A stretch of DNA of 64,000 nt from CAWICD01 sp052267165 (GTDB lineage Bacteria; Vulcanimicrobiota; Vulcanimicrobiia; Vulcanimicrobiales; Vulcanimicrobiaceae). The translations under genes and the position numbers were made by a program. Position 1 is the stretch's first letter; each line of letters starts with the position of its first letter. The stretch spans positions 1 through 64,000 of the forward strand of contig JBKQHO010000050.1 of NCBI GenBank assembly GCA_052267165.1, given 5' to 3'. The notes under the pieces were generated by a model. That model was not told the DNA's origin. It worked only from the letters and a program-made list of their open reading frames with translations, and did not search any database. Shown here piece after piece: positions 1 through 8,687 of the stretch.

Positions 1-53
1 TGGCGGGCAAAGGGGAGCAACTCTCGATGACCGCACCGGGCGGTTTTCGTTAG
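1..53 (+). other. Open frame from left edge, possible 3' end of an upstream gene
   Basis: One frame stays open from the window edge to a TAG at 51-53 and encodes about 16 residues ending in APGGFR. It may be the tail of an upstream gene. Given the pentose phosphate operon that follows, a transaldolase or transketolase is plausible, but 16 residues cannot show it. The stop codon is the first three bases of the inverted-repeat element at 51-233, so the element may supply the stop. Confidence 0.3.
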
Positions 54-233
54 TGTACCGTCTCCGACGTGGGTATACACCAAGCGAGAGCGATTTTTCG
101 TCGCCGCAAGGAGCGAGGAGCGAAGAATGGCAGCGCCATTTGCCTGTCCCCGAAGCGAAGCGGAGGGGGAGCGACGCGGCGGCGGCGGAAAAGCGCCGAG
201 CGACTGTATAGCTACGTCGGAGACGGTACACTA
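51..233. mobile_element. MITE-like element with 20-bp perfect terminal inverted repeats
   Basis: Bases 51-70 are the exact reverse complement of 214-233, and the match continues inward imperfectly (74-79 with 204-210, then 91-107 with about 177-195), so the whole 183 bp can fold as one long hairpin. The interior also holds a short perfect hairpin at 126-140. The termini begin and end with TA, as expected for a Tc1/IS630-type miniature element using a TA target. No transposase is encoded. The only internal open frame is low-complexity and Arg-rich, so it is not called as a gene. The element lies just upstream of pgi and may affect its expression. Confidence 0.6.
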
Positions 234-253
234 GGCGTTTCCGAGGCCGTTTG

Positions 254-2029
254 ATGCCGGTGCCGGAGCGGCTAGCGACCAGCATGCCCGGCGGCGGCCG
301 AGTTCGTGAGGCGGCGCTCGCCCGGCTCGTTCAGAGTGACTTCCTGAACAAGCTGTGGCGCGGCGATCCCTCACCCTGGTCGAACGATCCGCAGCACGTG
401 CAGATCATCAAGGGCTCGCTCGGCTGGCTGACGTTCCCCGCGACGCTCTTGGCGCAGCTCGCCGATCTCACGGCGTTCGCGGCGCAGTGCGCCGTAGCGT
501 TCACGCATGTCGTGGTGCTCGGGATGGGCGGCAGTTCGCTCGCGCCCGACGTGTTGCGCGCGACCTTCGGCAAGGTCGCGCGCTATCCGGAACTGCACGT
601 CCTCGACTCGAGCGACCCCGATCGAATCGCGTCGCTCGAAGCGTCGCTCGATCTCGCCCGTTCGCTCTTCGTGGTCGCTTCGAAGAGCGGCACGACGACC
701 GAGCCGGAAGCCTTCTTCCGCTACTTTTACGACCGCGTCCGCAAGACCGGCGCGGCCGACAACGCCGGGCGGCAATTCGTCGTCATCTCGGATCCGGGCA
801 CGCAGCTCGCGCAGGAAGCGAAGCAGGACCGCTTCTTGCGCATCTTCGAGAACGATCCGAAGGTCGGCGGACGCTATTCCGCGCTTTCGTACTTCGGCAT
901 GGTCCCCGCGGCGCTGGCCGGTTACGACGTGGCGGCGATCCTCGCGCGCGGCTGCGCCGTGCTCGAGGCGAACTCGCGCACGACGCCGGTCGATCGCGCT
1001 TCCGCTGTGCGCTTGGGCGCGACGTTCGCTGCGCTCGCGAAGAACGGACACGACAAGCTTACGATCGTCGCGCATCCGGACGTCAGCGCGTTCGGCGCTT
1101 GGGCCGAGCAGCTCATCGCCGAATCGACCGGGAAGGCCGGGAAAGGCATCGTCCCGGTCGAGGGCGAGCCGCTCGGCGTTCCCGATGAATACGGCGCGGA
1201 TCGCACCTTCGTGTACGTCGGGGCGGGCTTGCCGTCGACCGAGCACCTCGCGGGCAAGATGGACGGGAGTGCGATCGAGACGCGCTTAGGCCTGCTCGAG
1301 AAAGCCGGCTTCCCCGTCATTCGCCTGGGCATGACCGATAAGCTCGACATCGGCGAGCAATTCGCGCTGTGGGAGATCGCGACAGCGGCCGCCGGCGCCG
1401 TGCTCGGCATCGACGCCTTCGACCAGCCCAACGTCCAAGAATCGAAAGACAACACGAAGCGATTGCTCGCCGAGTTCGGCTCGCGCGGCAGCTTCAGCGA
1501 ACCGGCGGCCGCGCTGACGACGCCCGTCGCCAACGTCATTCCGCTTTCGGGTTCCAAGGAATTGCACTTCGGCGCGGAGCTCAGTTCCGCGCTTGCCGCC
1601 ATCTTCGCGCAAGTGCAGCCCGGCGATTACGTCGCATTCACCGCGTATCTCGAAATAAACGCGGATCACGTCGCACGGCTCACGGAGATCCGCCTCGCGG
1701 TCCGTAACGCGCTCAAGGTCGCGACGACGGTCGGTTTCGGCCCGCGTTTCCTGCACTCGACCGGACAGCTGCATAAGGGCGGCCCGAATACGGGCGTCTT
1801 CATACAATTGACTGCCGATCCCGCGGTGGATCGTACCATTCCGGGAATGGGGACGTTCGGCAACCTGTTGCGCGCGCAAGCGCTCGGCGATTTCGAATCG
1901 CTCGAGCGCCGCGGCCGGCGCGGCGCGCGTCTGCACCTGACGGAGCCTCTCGTGCAAGCGTTCAAAGCATTGGAAGACGCGGTGAGCGATGCGTTGGCGG
2001 CGCGTTCGACGTTGGGCCGGCGGCGCTAG
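254..2029 (+). CDS. pgi: Glucose-6-phosphate isomerase (transaldolase-fusion type)
   Basis: Interconverts glucose-6-phosphate and fructose-6-phosphate in the cytoplasm, linking glycolysis to the pentose phosphate pathway. The 591-residue protein has the sugar-isomerase GGSS motif (residues 92-95) and the phosphate-binding SKSGTTTEP stretch (143-151). The sequence resembles the isomerase half of bifunctional transaldolase/phosphoglucose isomerases more than classical Pgi, and its length suits that half. ATG at 254 is chosen over an in-frame TTG at 251. It leads a same-strand run with gnd, zwf, opcA and pgl, which supports a role in cyclic pentose phosphate flux that makes NADPH. A transaldolase gene may lie just left of the window. 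Confidence 0.88.
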   Translation: MPVPERLATSMPGGGRVREAALARLVQSDFLNKLWRGDPSPWSNDPQHVQIIKGSLGWLTFPATLLAQLADLTAFAAQCAVAFTHVVVLGMGGSSLAPDVLRATFGKVARYPELHVLDSSDPDRIASLEASLDLARSLFVVASKSGTTTEPEAFFRYFYDRVRKTGAADNAGRQFVVISDPGTQLAQEAKQDRFLRIFENDPKVGGRYSALSYFGMVPAALAGYDVAAILARGCAVLEANSRTTPVDRASAVRLGATFAALAKNGHDKLTIVAHPDVSAFGAWAEQLIAESTGKAGKGIVPVEGEPLGVPDEYGADRTFVYVGAGLPSTEHLAGKMDGSAIETRLGLLEKAGFPVIRLGMTDKLDIGEQFALWEIATAAAGAVLGIDAFDQPNVQESKDNTKRLLAEFGSRGSFSEPAAALTTPVANVIPLSGSKELHFGAELSSALAAIFAQVQPGDYVAFTAYLEINADHVARLTEIRLAVRNALKVATTVGFGPRFLHSTGQLHKGGPNTGVFIQLTADPAVDRTIPGMGTFGNLLRAQALGDFESLERRGRRGARLHLTEPLVQAFKALEDAVSDALAARSTLGRRR

Positions 2030-2101
2030 ACGCATCTGCGCGAAACGAATAGAGTAGGCGATAGCCCCTTTAGCTTTTCGTGGGCGTGTTGGGAGAACTC
2101 G

Positions 2102-3022
2102 ATGCAACTCGGCATGGTCGGACTCGGGCGCATGGGCGCGAATATGACGACGCGCTTGCAGCGCGGCGGGCATGCGGTCGTCGTCTACGACCGCAGCGCT
2201 GAAGCGATCGCACGCTCGGCCGCCGATGGAGCCGCCGCTTCGGCGTCGCTCGCCGACCTGGTCGGAAAGCTCACCGCCCCGAAAACGGTCTGGATCATGG
2301 TGCCCGCGGGGAAGGCGACGGACGGAACGGTCACGGAGCTGTTGTCGCTGCTGCGGCCCGGGGACACGATCATCGACGGCGGCAACTCGAACTTCCGCGA
2401 GTCGCAGGCGCGCGCCAAAGCGGCCAAGGAAAAGGGCGTCGACTTCATCGACGCGGGGACCAGCGGCGGCGTGTGGGGGCTCGAAAACGGGTACTGCTTA
2501 ATGGTCGGCGGCGACGAAGCGGCCGTGCGGCGCGTCGAGCCGATCTTTCTGACGCTGGCGCCGCCGAACGGCTATGCCTACGTCGGGCCGAGCGGCGCGG
2601 GACATTTTTCGAAGATGGTTCACAACGGAATCGAGTACGGCATGCTCGCCGCGTACGGCGAAGGCTTCGAGATCTTGGAGAAGTCGGAGTTCCGTTACGA
2701 CCTGCATCAGCTCGCCGAGCTTTGGCTGCACGGCAGCGTCGTGCGCTCGTGGCTGCTCGAGCTGGCCGAACGCGCCTTCGCGGACGATCCGGGGTTGGTC
2801 GACATTCGCGGCTACGTCGAGGACTCGGGCGAGGGGCGCTGGACGGTGCAGGCCGCGATCGACGAGAACGTCCCCGCGCCGGTCATCACCATGTCGCTGC
2901 TCTCGCGTTTCGCTTCGCGGCAAGACGAGTCGTTTAGCGCCAAAGTAATTGCGGCGCTGCGCAACCAGTTCGGCGGCCACGCCGTCAAGCACGAGACCGA
3001 GCCCGTGAGGAGCACGCATTAG
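2102..3022 (+). CDS. gnd: 6-phosphogluconate dehydrogenase, decarboxylating (short form)
   Basis: Oxidatively decarboxylates 6-phosphogluconate to ribulose-5-phosphate and yields NAD(P)H. The N-terminus has the Rossmann motif GLGRMGANM (residues 7-15). The substrate-site stretch GTSGGVWG and the catalytic-lysine segment GHFSKMVHNGIEYGM are both present. At 306 residues this is the short family, well below the roughly 470 residues of the E. coli enzyme, and it resembles GndA/YqeC-type enzymes. A GGGAGA ribosome-binding site precedes the ATG. The TAG stop shares its last G with the GTG start of zwf, so the two are probably translationally coupled. Cofactor preference (NAD or NADP) cannot be settled by eye. 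Confidence 0.9.
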   Translation: MQLGMVGLGRMGANMTTRLQRGGHAVVVYDRSAEAIARSAADGAAASASLADLVGKLTAPKTVWIMVPAGKATDGTVTELLSLLRPGDTIIDGGNSNFRESQARAKAAKEKGVDFIDAGTSGGVWGLENGYCLMVGGDEAAVRRVEPIFLTLAPPNGYAYVGPSGAGHFSKMVHNGIEYGMLAAYGEGFEILEKSEFRYDLHQLAELWLHGSVVRSWLLELAERAFADDPGLVDIRGYVEDSGEGRWTVQAAIDENVPAPVITMSLLSRFASRQDESFSAKVIAALRNQFGGHAVKHETEPVRSTH

Positions 3023-4599
3023 TGACCACGCAAGTCGACGTCCGAGCGATCGCGGACGGCAAGACGCCGGCCGGGCCCAATCCGCTGCGCGCCGGGCTCG
3101 ACACGACCCGGATCGCGGAGCCCTGCAACATCGTCTTCTTCGGCGCGACCGGCGACCTGACGAAGCGGATGCTGATGCCCGCGATGTACAACCTGCGCTT
3201 GGCCGACACGCTGCCGGTCAACTTCGGGATCGTCGGCTTCTCGCGCTCGAAGTTCTCGTCCGAAGAATTTCGCGACCAGATGAAGTCGGCCGTCGACGAG
3301 TTCTCACGCAGCGGGCCGGCGCGCGACCCGCTTTGGACCGATTTTGCCAACCGCATCACCTACGTCGGCGGCGAGTTCGACGACACGGAGGCCTTCCGCC
3401 GCCTGCGCCGCCAGCTCGACGAGAACGACGCGCGCCTGGGCACCGGGGGTAACCGCCTCTTCTATCTTTCAACGCCGCCCACGGTCTTCGGCAAGATCGT
3501 ACAGCAGCTCAACATCGCGGGCTTGGGCCCCAAGGATCACCCGAACGGCTGGTCGCGCATCGTCATCGAGAAGCCGTTCGGAACCAACCTGGAATCGGCG
3601 CGCGCGCTCCAGGCCGAGGTCACCAAAGCCTTCGAAGAACGCCACGTCTACCGCATCGACCACTACCTGGGCAAGGAGCCGGTGCAGGACATCATGGCCC
3701 TGCGCTTCGCCAACGTCATCTTCGAGCCGATCTGGAACCGGCGCTACATCGACTGCGTGCAGATCACCGCGGCCGAGACGGTCGGCGTCGAAGGGCGCGG
3801 CGGCTATTACGACAGCGCGGGCGCCCTGCGCGACATGATCCAAAATCACGTCCTCAACCTCTTGGCGCTGGTCGCCATGGAGTCGCCGGTCTCACCCGCG
3901 GCCGACAACATCCGCGACGAAAAGTTCAAGGTGCTCTCCGCCCTGCGCCCGATCGGCCTCGACCAGGTGATGAAATTGACCGCCCGAGGTCAATACGGTC
4001 CAGGCTTGGTCGAGGGAAAGCCCGTTCTCGGCTACCGCGAGGAGCCCAGCGTCGACCCGAACTCGATCACTGAGACCTATGCCAGCGTCAAGTTCTTCAT
4101 CGACAACTGGCGTTGGGCCGGCGTGCCGTTCTACTTGCGCAGCGGCAAGCGCCTCGCCCACAAGATGTCCGAGATCGCGGTCATTTTCAATCAGATCCCG
4201 CACCGCATTTTCGGCGAGAGCGGCGACAACATCGAGACCAATACGCTGGTCATGAAGATCCAGCCCGAGGAGGGGGTTTCGCTCCGCTTCAACGCCAAAG
4301 TTCCCGGGCAAAAGATGCACATTCGCTCCGTGACCATGGACTTCAACTACGGTTCGGGCTTCGGGGTCGTCTCGCCGCCCGCGTACGAACGGCTCATCGC
4401 CGACGCGATGCGCGGCGACGCCACGCTCTTCACGCGCTGGGACGCCGTCCAGGCGGCCTGGGAAGCGGTCACGCCGATCATCGAGCGCTGGAGCGAATCG
4501 CGCATCGTGGATTTCCCCAATTACCTCGCCGGCAGCCAGGGCCCGCAGAGCGCCGACGCGCTGCTCGTCGCCGACGGGCGGGAGTGGAGACGGATCTGA
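3022..4599 (+). CDS. zwf: Glucose-6-phosphate 1-dehydrogenase
   Basis: Catalyses the first committed step of the oxidative pentose phosphate pathway, glucose-6-phosphate to 6-phosphogluconolactone with reduction of NADP. The 525-residue protein has the dinucleotide-binding motif GATGDLT (residues 41-47) and the active-site motif RIDHYLGKEP (211-220) with its catalytic histidine. Full length for the family. The start is GTG at 3022, overlapping the gnd stop by one base. The TGA stop overlaps the opcA ATG by one base. Together with opcA and pgl it forms the NADPH-producing core of this operon. Confidence 0.95.
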   Translation: MTTQVDVRAIADGKTPAGPNPLRAGLDTTRIAEPCNIVFFGATGDLTKRMLMPAMYNLRLADTLPVNFGIVGFSRSKFSSEEFRDQMKSAVDEFSRSGPARDPLWTDFANRITYVGGEFDDTEAFRRLRRQLDENDARLGTGGNRLFYLSTPPTVFGKIVQQLNIAGLGPKDHPNGWSRIVIEKPFGTNLESARALQAEVTKAFEERHVYRIDHYLGKEPVQDIMALRFANVIFEPIWNRRYIDCVQITAAETVGVEGRGGYYDSAGALRDMIQNHVLNLLALVAMESPVSPAADNIRDEKFKVLSALRPIGLDQVMKLTARGQYGPGLVEGKPVLGYREEPSVDPNSITETYASVKFFIDNWRWAGVPFYLRSGKRLAHKMSEIAVIFNQIPHRIFGESGDNIETNTLVMKIQPEEGVSLRFNAKVPGQKMHIRSVTMDFNYGSGFGVVSPPAYERLIADAMRGDATLFTRWDAVQAAWEAVTPIIERWSESRIVDFPNYLAGSQGPQSADALLVADGREWRRI

Positions 4600-5624
4600 T
4601 GACGACGCGGTTCGATCCGGCGCTTGACGTCGCCTCGATCCTCGCGCAGCTGCGCCGGTCGCGGGAAGCGTTGCGCGACAGCGAGAGCGCTGGAACTCCG
4701 CGCATCGCGACCATGAACTTCGTCATCTTCGTCGACGACCCGGCTCATCGTTCGTGGGTCGTCGAGCGAGCCGGGCGGGTCGCGGCCAAACATCCCTCGC
4801 GTTCGATCGTGCTCGACTCGAGCGGTCCGGGCATCGGCGTCGACGTTTCTTCGAGCGCGTCGAGCCTCGAGTCCGCGACCGTCGTCAACGAGCACGTATC
4901 GATCGGCGTCGCCGAGCTCGACCACGGCACGATCATTCGGCTCGCGCAGGACCTCACCGTGCCCGACGTGCCGACGTTCCTCTGGTGGAGCGGGGCGCGC
5001 TTCTTGCAGAGCCGTACGTTTTCAGGTTTGGCGGAAAGCGCGACGGGCGTGCTGCTCGACTCGTCGGGAAAGGCGAGCGGCGAAGAGACGATTCGCGAGC
5101 TCGGCGATTTTCCGGAGCGCTTCCCGCGCGTCATCCTGCGCGATCTCGCGTTCATGCGGCTTGCGCCGTGGCAAGATATGATCGCACAGTTCTTCGACGA
5201 CGCTGCGCTAAGGGAGGATCTTTTTTCGATCCGCTCGCTGCACATCGAAAGCGGCAGCGACGCCGAAGCATTGTATCTGGCGGGTTGGTTCGGCAGCCGT
5301 CTGAGCTGGGAGCCGTCGGAGAACCGAACGTTCGTCGACCGCCTCGGCAAGCGCGTGAACTTCACGATGGAGCACAAGGGCGGCCGGCGCCGCATCGCCT
5401 GCGTGCGCATCACGAGCGAGGACTCCACCTACGTCGCGGAACTCAGCGGCGACGACAGCAACGCCGTGTGCCTTCACGTCGAAGGCGCCAAAGCCAAGCC
5501 CATGTTCTGCATGCCGCTGCTCAACATCGACAACGCCCTGCTCATCGAGCGCGCGATCCTCACCATCAACCGCGATCAAATCTTCGAGACGTCGCTGATC
5601 ACCGTGCGCGACCTCATCAAATGA
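4599..5624 (+). CDS. opcA: Glucose-6-phosphate dehydrogenase assembly protein OpcA
   Basis: OpcA proteins assemble or allosterically activate glucose-6-phosphate dehydrogenase in cyanobacteria and actinobacteria. This 341-residue protein has the family layout: an N-terminal domain with the DVPTFLWWSG stretch and a C-terminal SpcB-like domain ending near VRDLIK. The start is fixed by the TGATG overlap with zwf at 4597-4601, and the stop overlaps the pgl ATG by four bases (ATGA). Position directly after zwf is the usual context. It has no recognisable catalytic motif of its own, consistent with a chaperone or effector role. Presence of opcA is typical of cyanobacterial and actinobacterial pentose phosphate operons. 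Confidence 0.88.
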   Translation: MTTRFDPALDVASILAQLRRSREALRDSESAGTPRIATMNFVIFVDDPAHRSWVVERAGRVAAKHPSRSIVLDSSGPGIGVDVSSSASSLESATVVNEHVSIGVAELDHGTIIRLAQDLTVPDVPTFLWWSGARFLQSRTFSGLAESATGVLLDSSGKASGEETIRELGDFPERFPRVILRDLAFMRLAPWQDMIAQFFDDAALREDLFSIRSLHIESGSDAEALYLAGWFGSRLSWEPSENRTFVDRLGKRVNFTMEHKGGRRRIACVRITSEDSTYVAELSGDDSNAVCLHVEGAKAKPMFCMPLLNIDNALLIERAILTINRDQIFETSLITVRDLIK

Positions 5625-6370
5625 GCGAGTCTCAGTTCATCGTCGCCGCCGACGAAGCGGCTCTGGCAAAAGCGGTCGCCGAGCACGTCGTTGAAGTCGC
5701 GCACGAGTCGCTCGCGGCCCGCGGCCGCTTCGATCTCGCGCTGGCGGGCGGTTCGACTCCGAAGGCGGCCTACCAGCTGCTGGCCGCCGCCCCGCTGCGC
5801 GAGCGCGTCGACGGGGCGAAGGTGCGCTTCTTCTTCGGCGACGAGCGCTGCGTGCCGCCGGACGACGCGCAGTCGAACTACAAGATGGCGCACGATGCGC
5901 TGCTCGGGCCGCTGTCGATCCCGCCGGAACGGATCTTCCGCATGCACGGCGAGGACGATCCTCCTAGCGCCGCTCGCAGCTACGCTCGAACCTTGGTGGA
6001 GCAGCTCGGAAGCGCGCCGGTGCTCGACCTCGTCATGCTGGGCATGGGCCCGGACGGCCACACCGCCTCGCTCTTTCCGGGCACCGACCCGCTGCTCGAC
6101 GACGAGGCGCTGGTTCGCGCGCCGTACGTCGAAAAGTTCAGCACCTATCGACTCAGCCTGACGCCGCGCGTCATCAATGCTGCGAGAAACGTCGCGATCG
6201 CGGCCGCCGGCAAGGCGAAGGCCGAAGCGCTGCGCGACGTGCTCGAAGGGCCGCACGACCCAATTCGGCGTCCGATTCAAGTCGTGCAGCCCACATCCGG
6301 AACGCTGACGTGGCTACTCGACCGGGCGGCCGTCACACTTTTGAAGGCGACGGTTTACCGCTCCGTGTAA
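5621..6370 (+). CDS. pgl: 6-phosphogluconolactonase
   Basis: Hydrolyses 6-phosphogluconolactone to 6-phosphogluconate, the step between Zwf and Gnd. The 249-residue protein has family motifs LALAGGSTPK near the N-terminus, FFFGDERCVPPDDAQSNY in the middle and GMGPDGHTASLFPG, which carries the active-site Asp and His. Start ATG 5621 overlaps the opcA stop by four bases. It is the last gene of the pentose phosphate operon; a 73-bp gap follows, holding a short hairpin (AGTGC/GCACT, about 6382-6397), before a signalling gene. Confidence 0.93.
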   Translation: MSESQFIVAADEAALAKAVAEHVVEVAHESLAARGRFDLALAGGSTPKAAYQLLAAAPLRERVDGAKVRFFFGDERCVPPDDAQSNYKMAHDALLGPLSIPPERIFRMHGEDDPPSAARSYARTLVEQLGSAPVLDLVMLGMGPDGHTASLFPGTDPLLDDEALVRAPYVEKFSTYRLSLTPRVINAARNVAIAAAGKAKAEALRDVLEGPHDPIRRPIQVVQPTSGTLTWLLDRAAVTLLKATVYRSV

Positions 6371-6443
6371 AACGTTCGTAAAGTGCCCGAAAGCACTCCC
6401 CTTGGTCCTCAGGCTAGTCTACGGGCGCACCGAGTATTGAGAC

Positions 6444-8534
6444 ATGGCGCGCGTTCCTCTCGGGCAGATACGTCAATGGAAAGGGGCGGCTTTCATGCCG
6501 CTCGTGATCTGCGTCGTCGCAACCGCATGCGACGCTCTGGTCACACTCCTCTGGCCTCCCTTCCAGCCTTATTCGGCGATCATCACGCTTTTTGTGGCCA
6601 CCGCCGACACGGTGTTGCTGGCCTTCTGCTACGGTGCACTCGCCGGCGTCGGGGCCGCGGTCGGTGCGACGGCCTTCGACATGCTGCTGCGCGTCGACCC
6701 GTCACTTTCCTACGTTCCGCTGGCCACCCTCAAGCTCGAGCTCGGCCTCTTAATGGTCGAAGTGATCGCGGGCTTCCTCGTCGGCCGTCTGCAAGAGCTC
6801 TCGCTACGCGTTCAAAAACAGACGAACCGGCTCGAGCAGCGCGAGCGCCGCTTCCGCGCGCTGACCGAAAACGCCGCGGACCTGGTCCTCGTGGTCGACA
6901 AGGATGGCCGGGCGACCTACGCCAGCCAGTCGCACGAGGCCGTTGTGGGCGTACCGCCCCAGGAGCTCCTCGACGAGGGCTTCCGGCTCTACCTCGACGA
7001 CCGGGGCAAAGAAGCCGTCACCAAGGCGGTCGAACACGCTCGCAAGGATCCCGTCGCCTCCGAGAACTTCGAGATGATCATGCGCTGCGCCAACAACACG
7101 CCGCGCATCCTCGAGGTTCTCACCAAGAACTGTTTGGCCGAAGAGGCCGTCGCGGGCGTCGTCTTCAGCGCGCGCGACGTGACCGAACGCCGCGACATCG
7201 AAGCGCAGCTCGCCGCAGCCGCGTTGCACGACGCCCTCACCGGGCTGCCGAACCGCGAACGCCTGCGCATCGTGCTCGACCAGCAGCTCTCCGGCGCCCT
7301 GACGTCCGGAGCGGCGGTCGCGCTGCTCATCGTCGACCTTGACCGCTTCCGCGACGTCAACGACGTGCTCGGACACCACTACGGCGACGCCCTGCTCATC
7401 GATGCAGGCAAACGCCTGTGCTCCGAAGTGGGCGAAGGCGACACCGTGGCCCGCGTCGGCGGCGACGAGTTCGCCCTGGTCCTGCCGCGGCGCGACGTCA
7501 AAGAAGCGACCGCGATGGCCGAGACCGTCGCCCTGGCCCTGCGCAATCCGTACTCGATCGCCGGACAGACCGTCATCATCGGCGCGACGGTCGGCATCGC
7601 CGTGGCCCGCGGCGGAAGCGACACCGCGACGATCCTGCGCCATGCCGACGTGGCCTTGGAAAGCGCCCGGCACAGCGCCGACGGCATCTCGATTTACACC
7701 GTTGCCGACGACGAGCGAGCTCGCCGCAGGCTTTCGGTCGGCAGCGCCTTCCATGCCGCGATCGCCTGCGACGAGCTCGTCCTTCATTACCAGCCGCAGA
7801 TCTCGATCTTGAGCGGACGCGTCCACGGCGTCGAAGCGCTCATCCGCTGGGAGCACCCGCAGCGCGGGCTGCTCCGCCCCGACCAGTTCTTGCCGACGGT
7901 CGAGGAGATCGGCATGATGGGGCGGCTGACCGACTGGGTTCTGCGCAACGCCCTGCGGCAGCTTCGCCGCTGGCGCCAAAAAGATCTCGACCTCCACATG
8001 GCGATCAACCTCTCCGCTCAGAACCTGCGCGACTCGACCTTGCCGGAGACCGTCAGCCGCCTGCTCTCGCTTTACGAGATTCCGCCCTCGCGGCTGTGCC
8101 TCGAGCTGACCGAAACGACCGTCGCGGTCGAGTCGGAACGCGCCACGCAAGTGCTCAACCAGCTATCGGCGCTGGGCTGCCGTATCTCGATCGACGACTT
8201 CGGCACGGGCTACTCCTCGCTGCTGCACCTCAAGCGCTTCCCCTTCGACGAGCTCAAGATCGATCGGACGTTCGTCGCGAACCTGATGACCGATCCCGAA
8301 GACGCCGCGATCGTCTCCTCGACGATCGAACTCGCACGGCGGCTCGACATGGACGTGGTCGTCGAAGGCATCGAGCAGATCGAAACGCTCGACGCGATCG
8401 CAGCGCTCGGAGCGCAGTACGCACAGGGTTATCTGCTGAGCGTTCCGCTGACCGCCGCCGCGTTCGAGCGCTGGCTGCTCGCACGTCAAAGCGGCCAAGA
8501 CGCCGACGTCGGGCTGCGGGCAAATATCGCATAA
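6444..8534 (+). CDS. Membrane PAS-GGDEF-EAL cyclic-di-GMP signalling protein
   Basis: A 696-residue inner-membrane protein. The first 120 or so residues hold several hydrophobic segments, followed by a short coiled linker, a PAS domain (about 130-250), a GGDEF domain and an EAL domain. GGDEF is intact in RVGGDEFALVL, so diguanylate cyclase activity is possible. EAL is intact in GVEALIRW, and the phosphodiesterase metal and catalytic residues are present in DDFGTGYSSL and the following KIDRTF. Either activity, or one controlled by the other domain, is possible. The N-terminal segments do not match a sensor I can name. It stands alone, convergent with the tolC-like gene, so its target process is not evident. 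Confidence 0.9.
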   Translation: MARVPLGQIRQWKGAAFMPLVICVVATACDALVTLLWPPFQPYSAIITLFVATADTVLLAFCYGALAGVGAAVGATAFDMLLRVDPSLSYVPLATLKLELGLLMVEVIAGFLVGRLQELSLRVQKQTNRLEQRERRFRALTENAADLVLVVDKDGRATYASQSHEAVVGVPPQELLDEGFRLYLDDRGKEAVTKAVEHARKDPVASENFEMIMRCANNTPRILEVLTKNCLAEEAVAGVVFSARDVTERRDIEAQLAAAALHDALTGLPNRERLRIVLDQQLSGALTSGAAVALLIVDLDRFRDVNDVLGHHYGDALLIDAGKRLCSEVGEGDTVARVGGDEFALVLPRRDVKEATAMAETVALALRNPYSIAGQTVIIGATVGIAVARGGSDTATILRHADVALESARHSADGISIYTVADDERARRRLSVGSAFHAAIACDELVLHYQPQISILSGRVHGVEALIRWEHPQRGLLRPDQFLPTVEEIGMMGRLTDWVLRNALRQLRRWRQKDLDLHMAINLSAQNLRDSTLPETVSRLLSLYEIPPSRLCLELTETTVAVESERATQVLNQLSALGCRISIDDFGTGYSSLLHLKRFPFDELKIDRTFVANLMTDPEDAAIVSSTIELARRLDMDVVVEGIEQIETLDAIAALGAQYAQGYLLSVPLTAAAFERWLLARQSGQDADVGLRANIA

Positions 8535-8642
8535 GCCAGCTTCGCGCCCCGCGAAAACTTCAGCTTTCTGGCACCAATCTCAGGCTTACCCAAGGTTCCG
8601 GGTCTATGCTCTGCACATCCGAACAGCGAATGCGCGGATAAC

Positions 8643-8676
8643 CCCGGGAGCGTCGACGGACCACGACGCTCCCGGG
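8643..8676. terminator. Perfect 13-bp hairpin between convergent genes, probable terminator
   Basis: Bases 8643-8655 (CCCGGGAGCGTCG) are the exact complement of 8664-8676, with an 8-nt loop. It lies between the 3' ends of the plus-strand c-di-GMP gene and the minus-strand tolC-like gene, where a bidirectional terminator is expected. The T-tract is poor (CCTTTAT on the plus strand, none on the minus), so it may stop transcription weakly or need Rho. Confidence 0.6.
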
Positions 8677-8687
8677 CCTTTATCTCG

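Noticed and set aside
69..254. 61-residue open frame before pgi
   Set aside because: It lies almost entirely in the inverted-repeat element, is Arg/Gly-rich and low in complexity, and has no ribosome-binding site. It is a product of the repeat.
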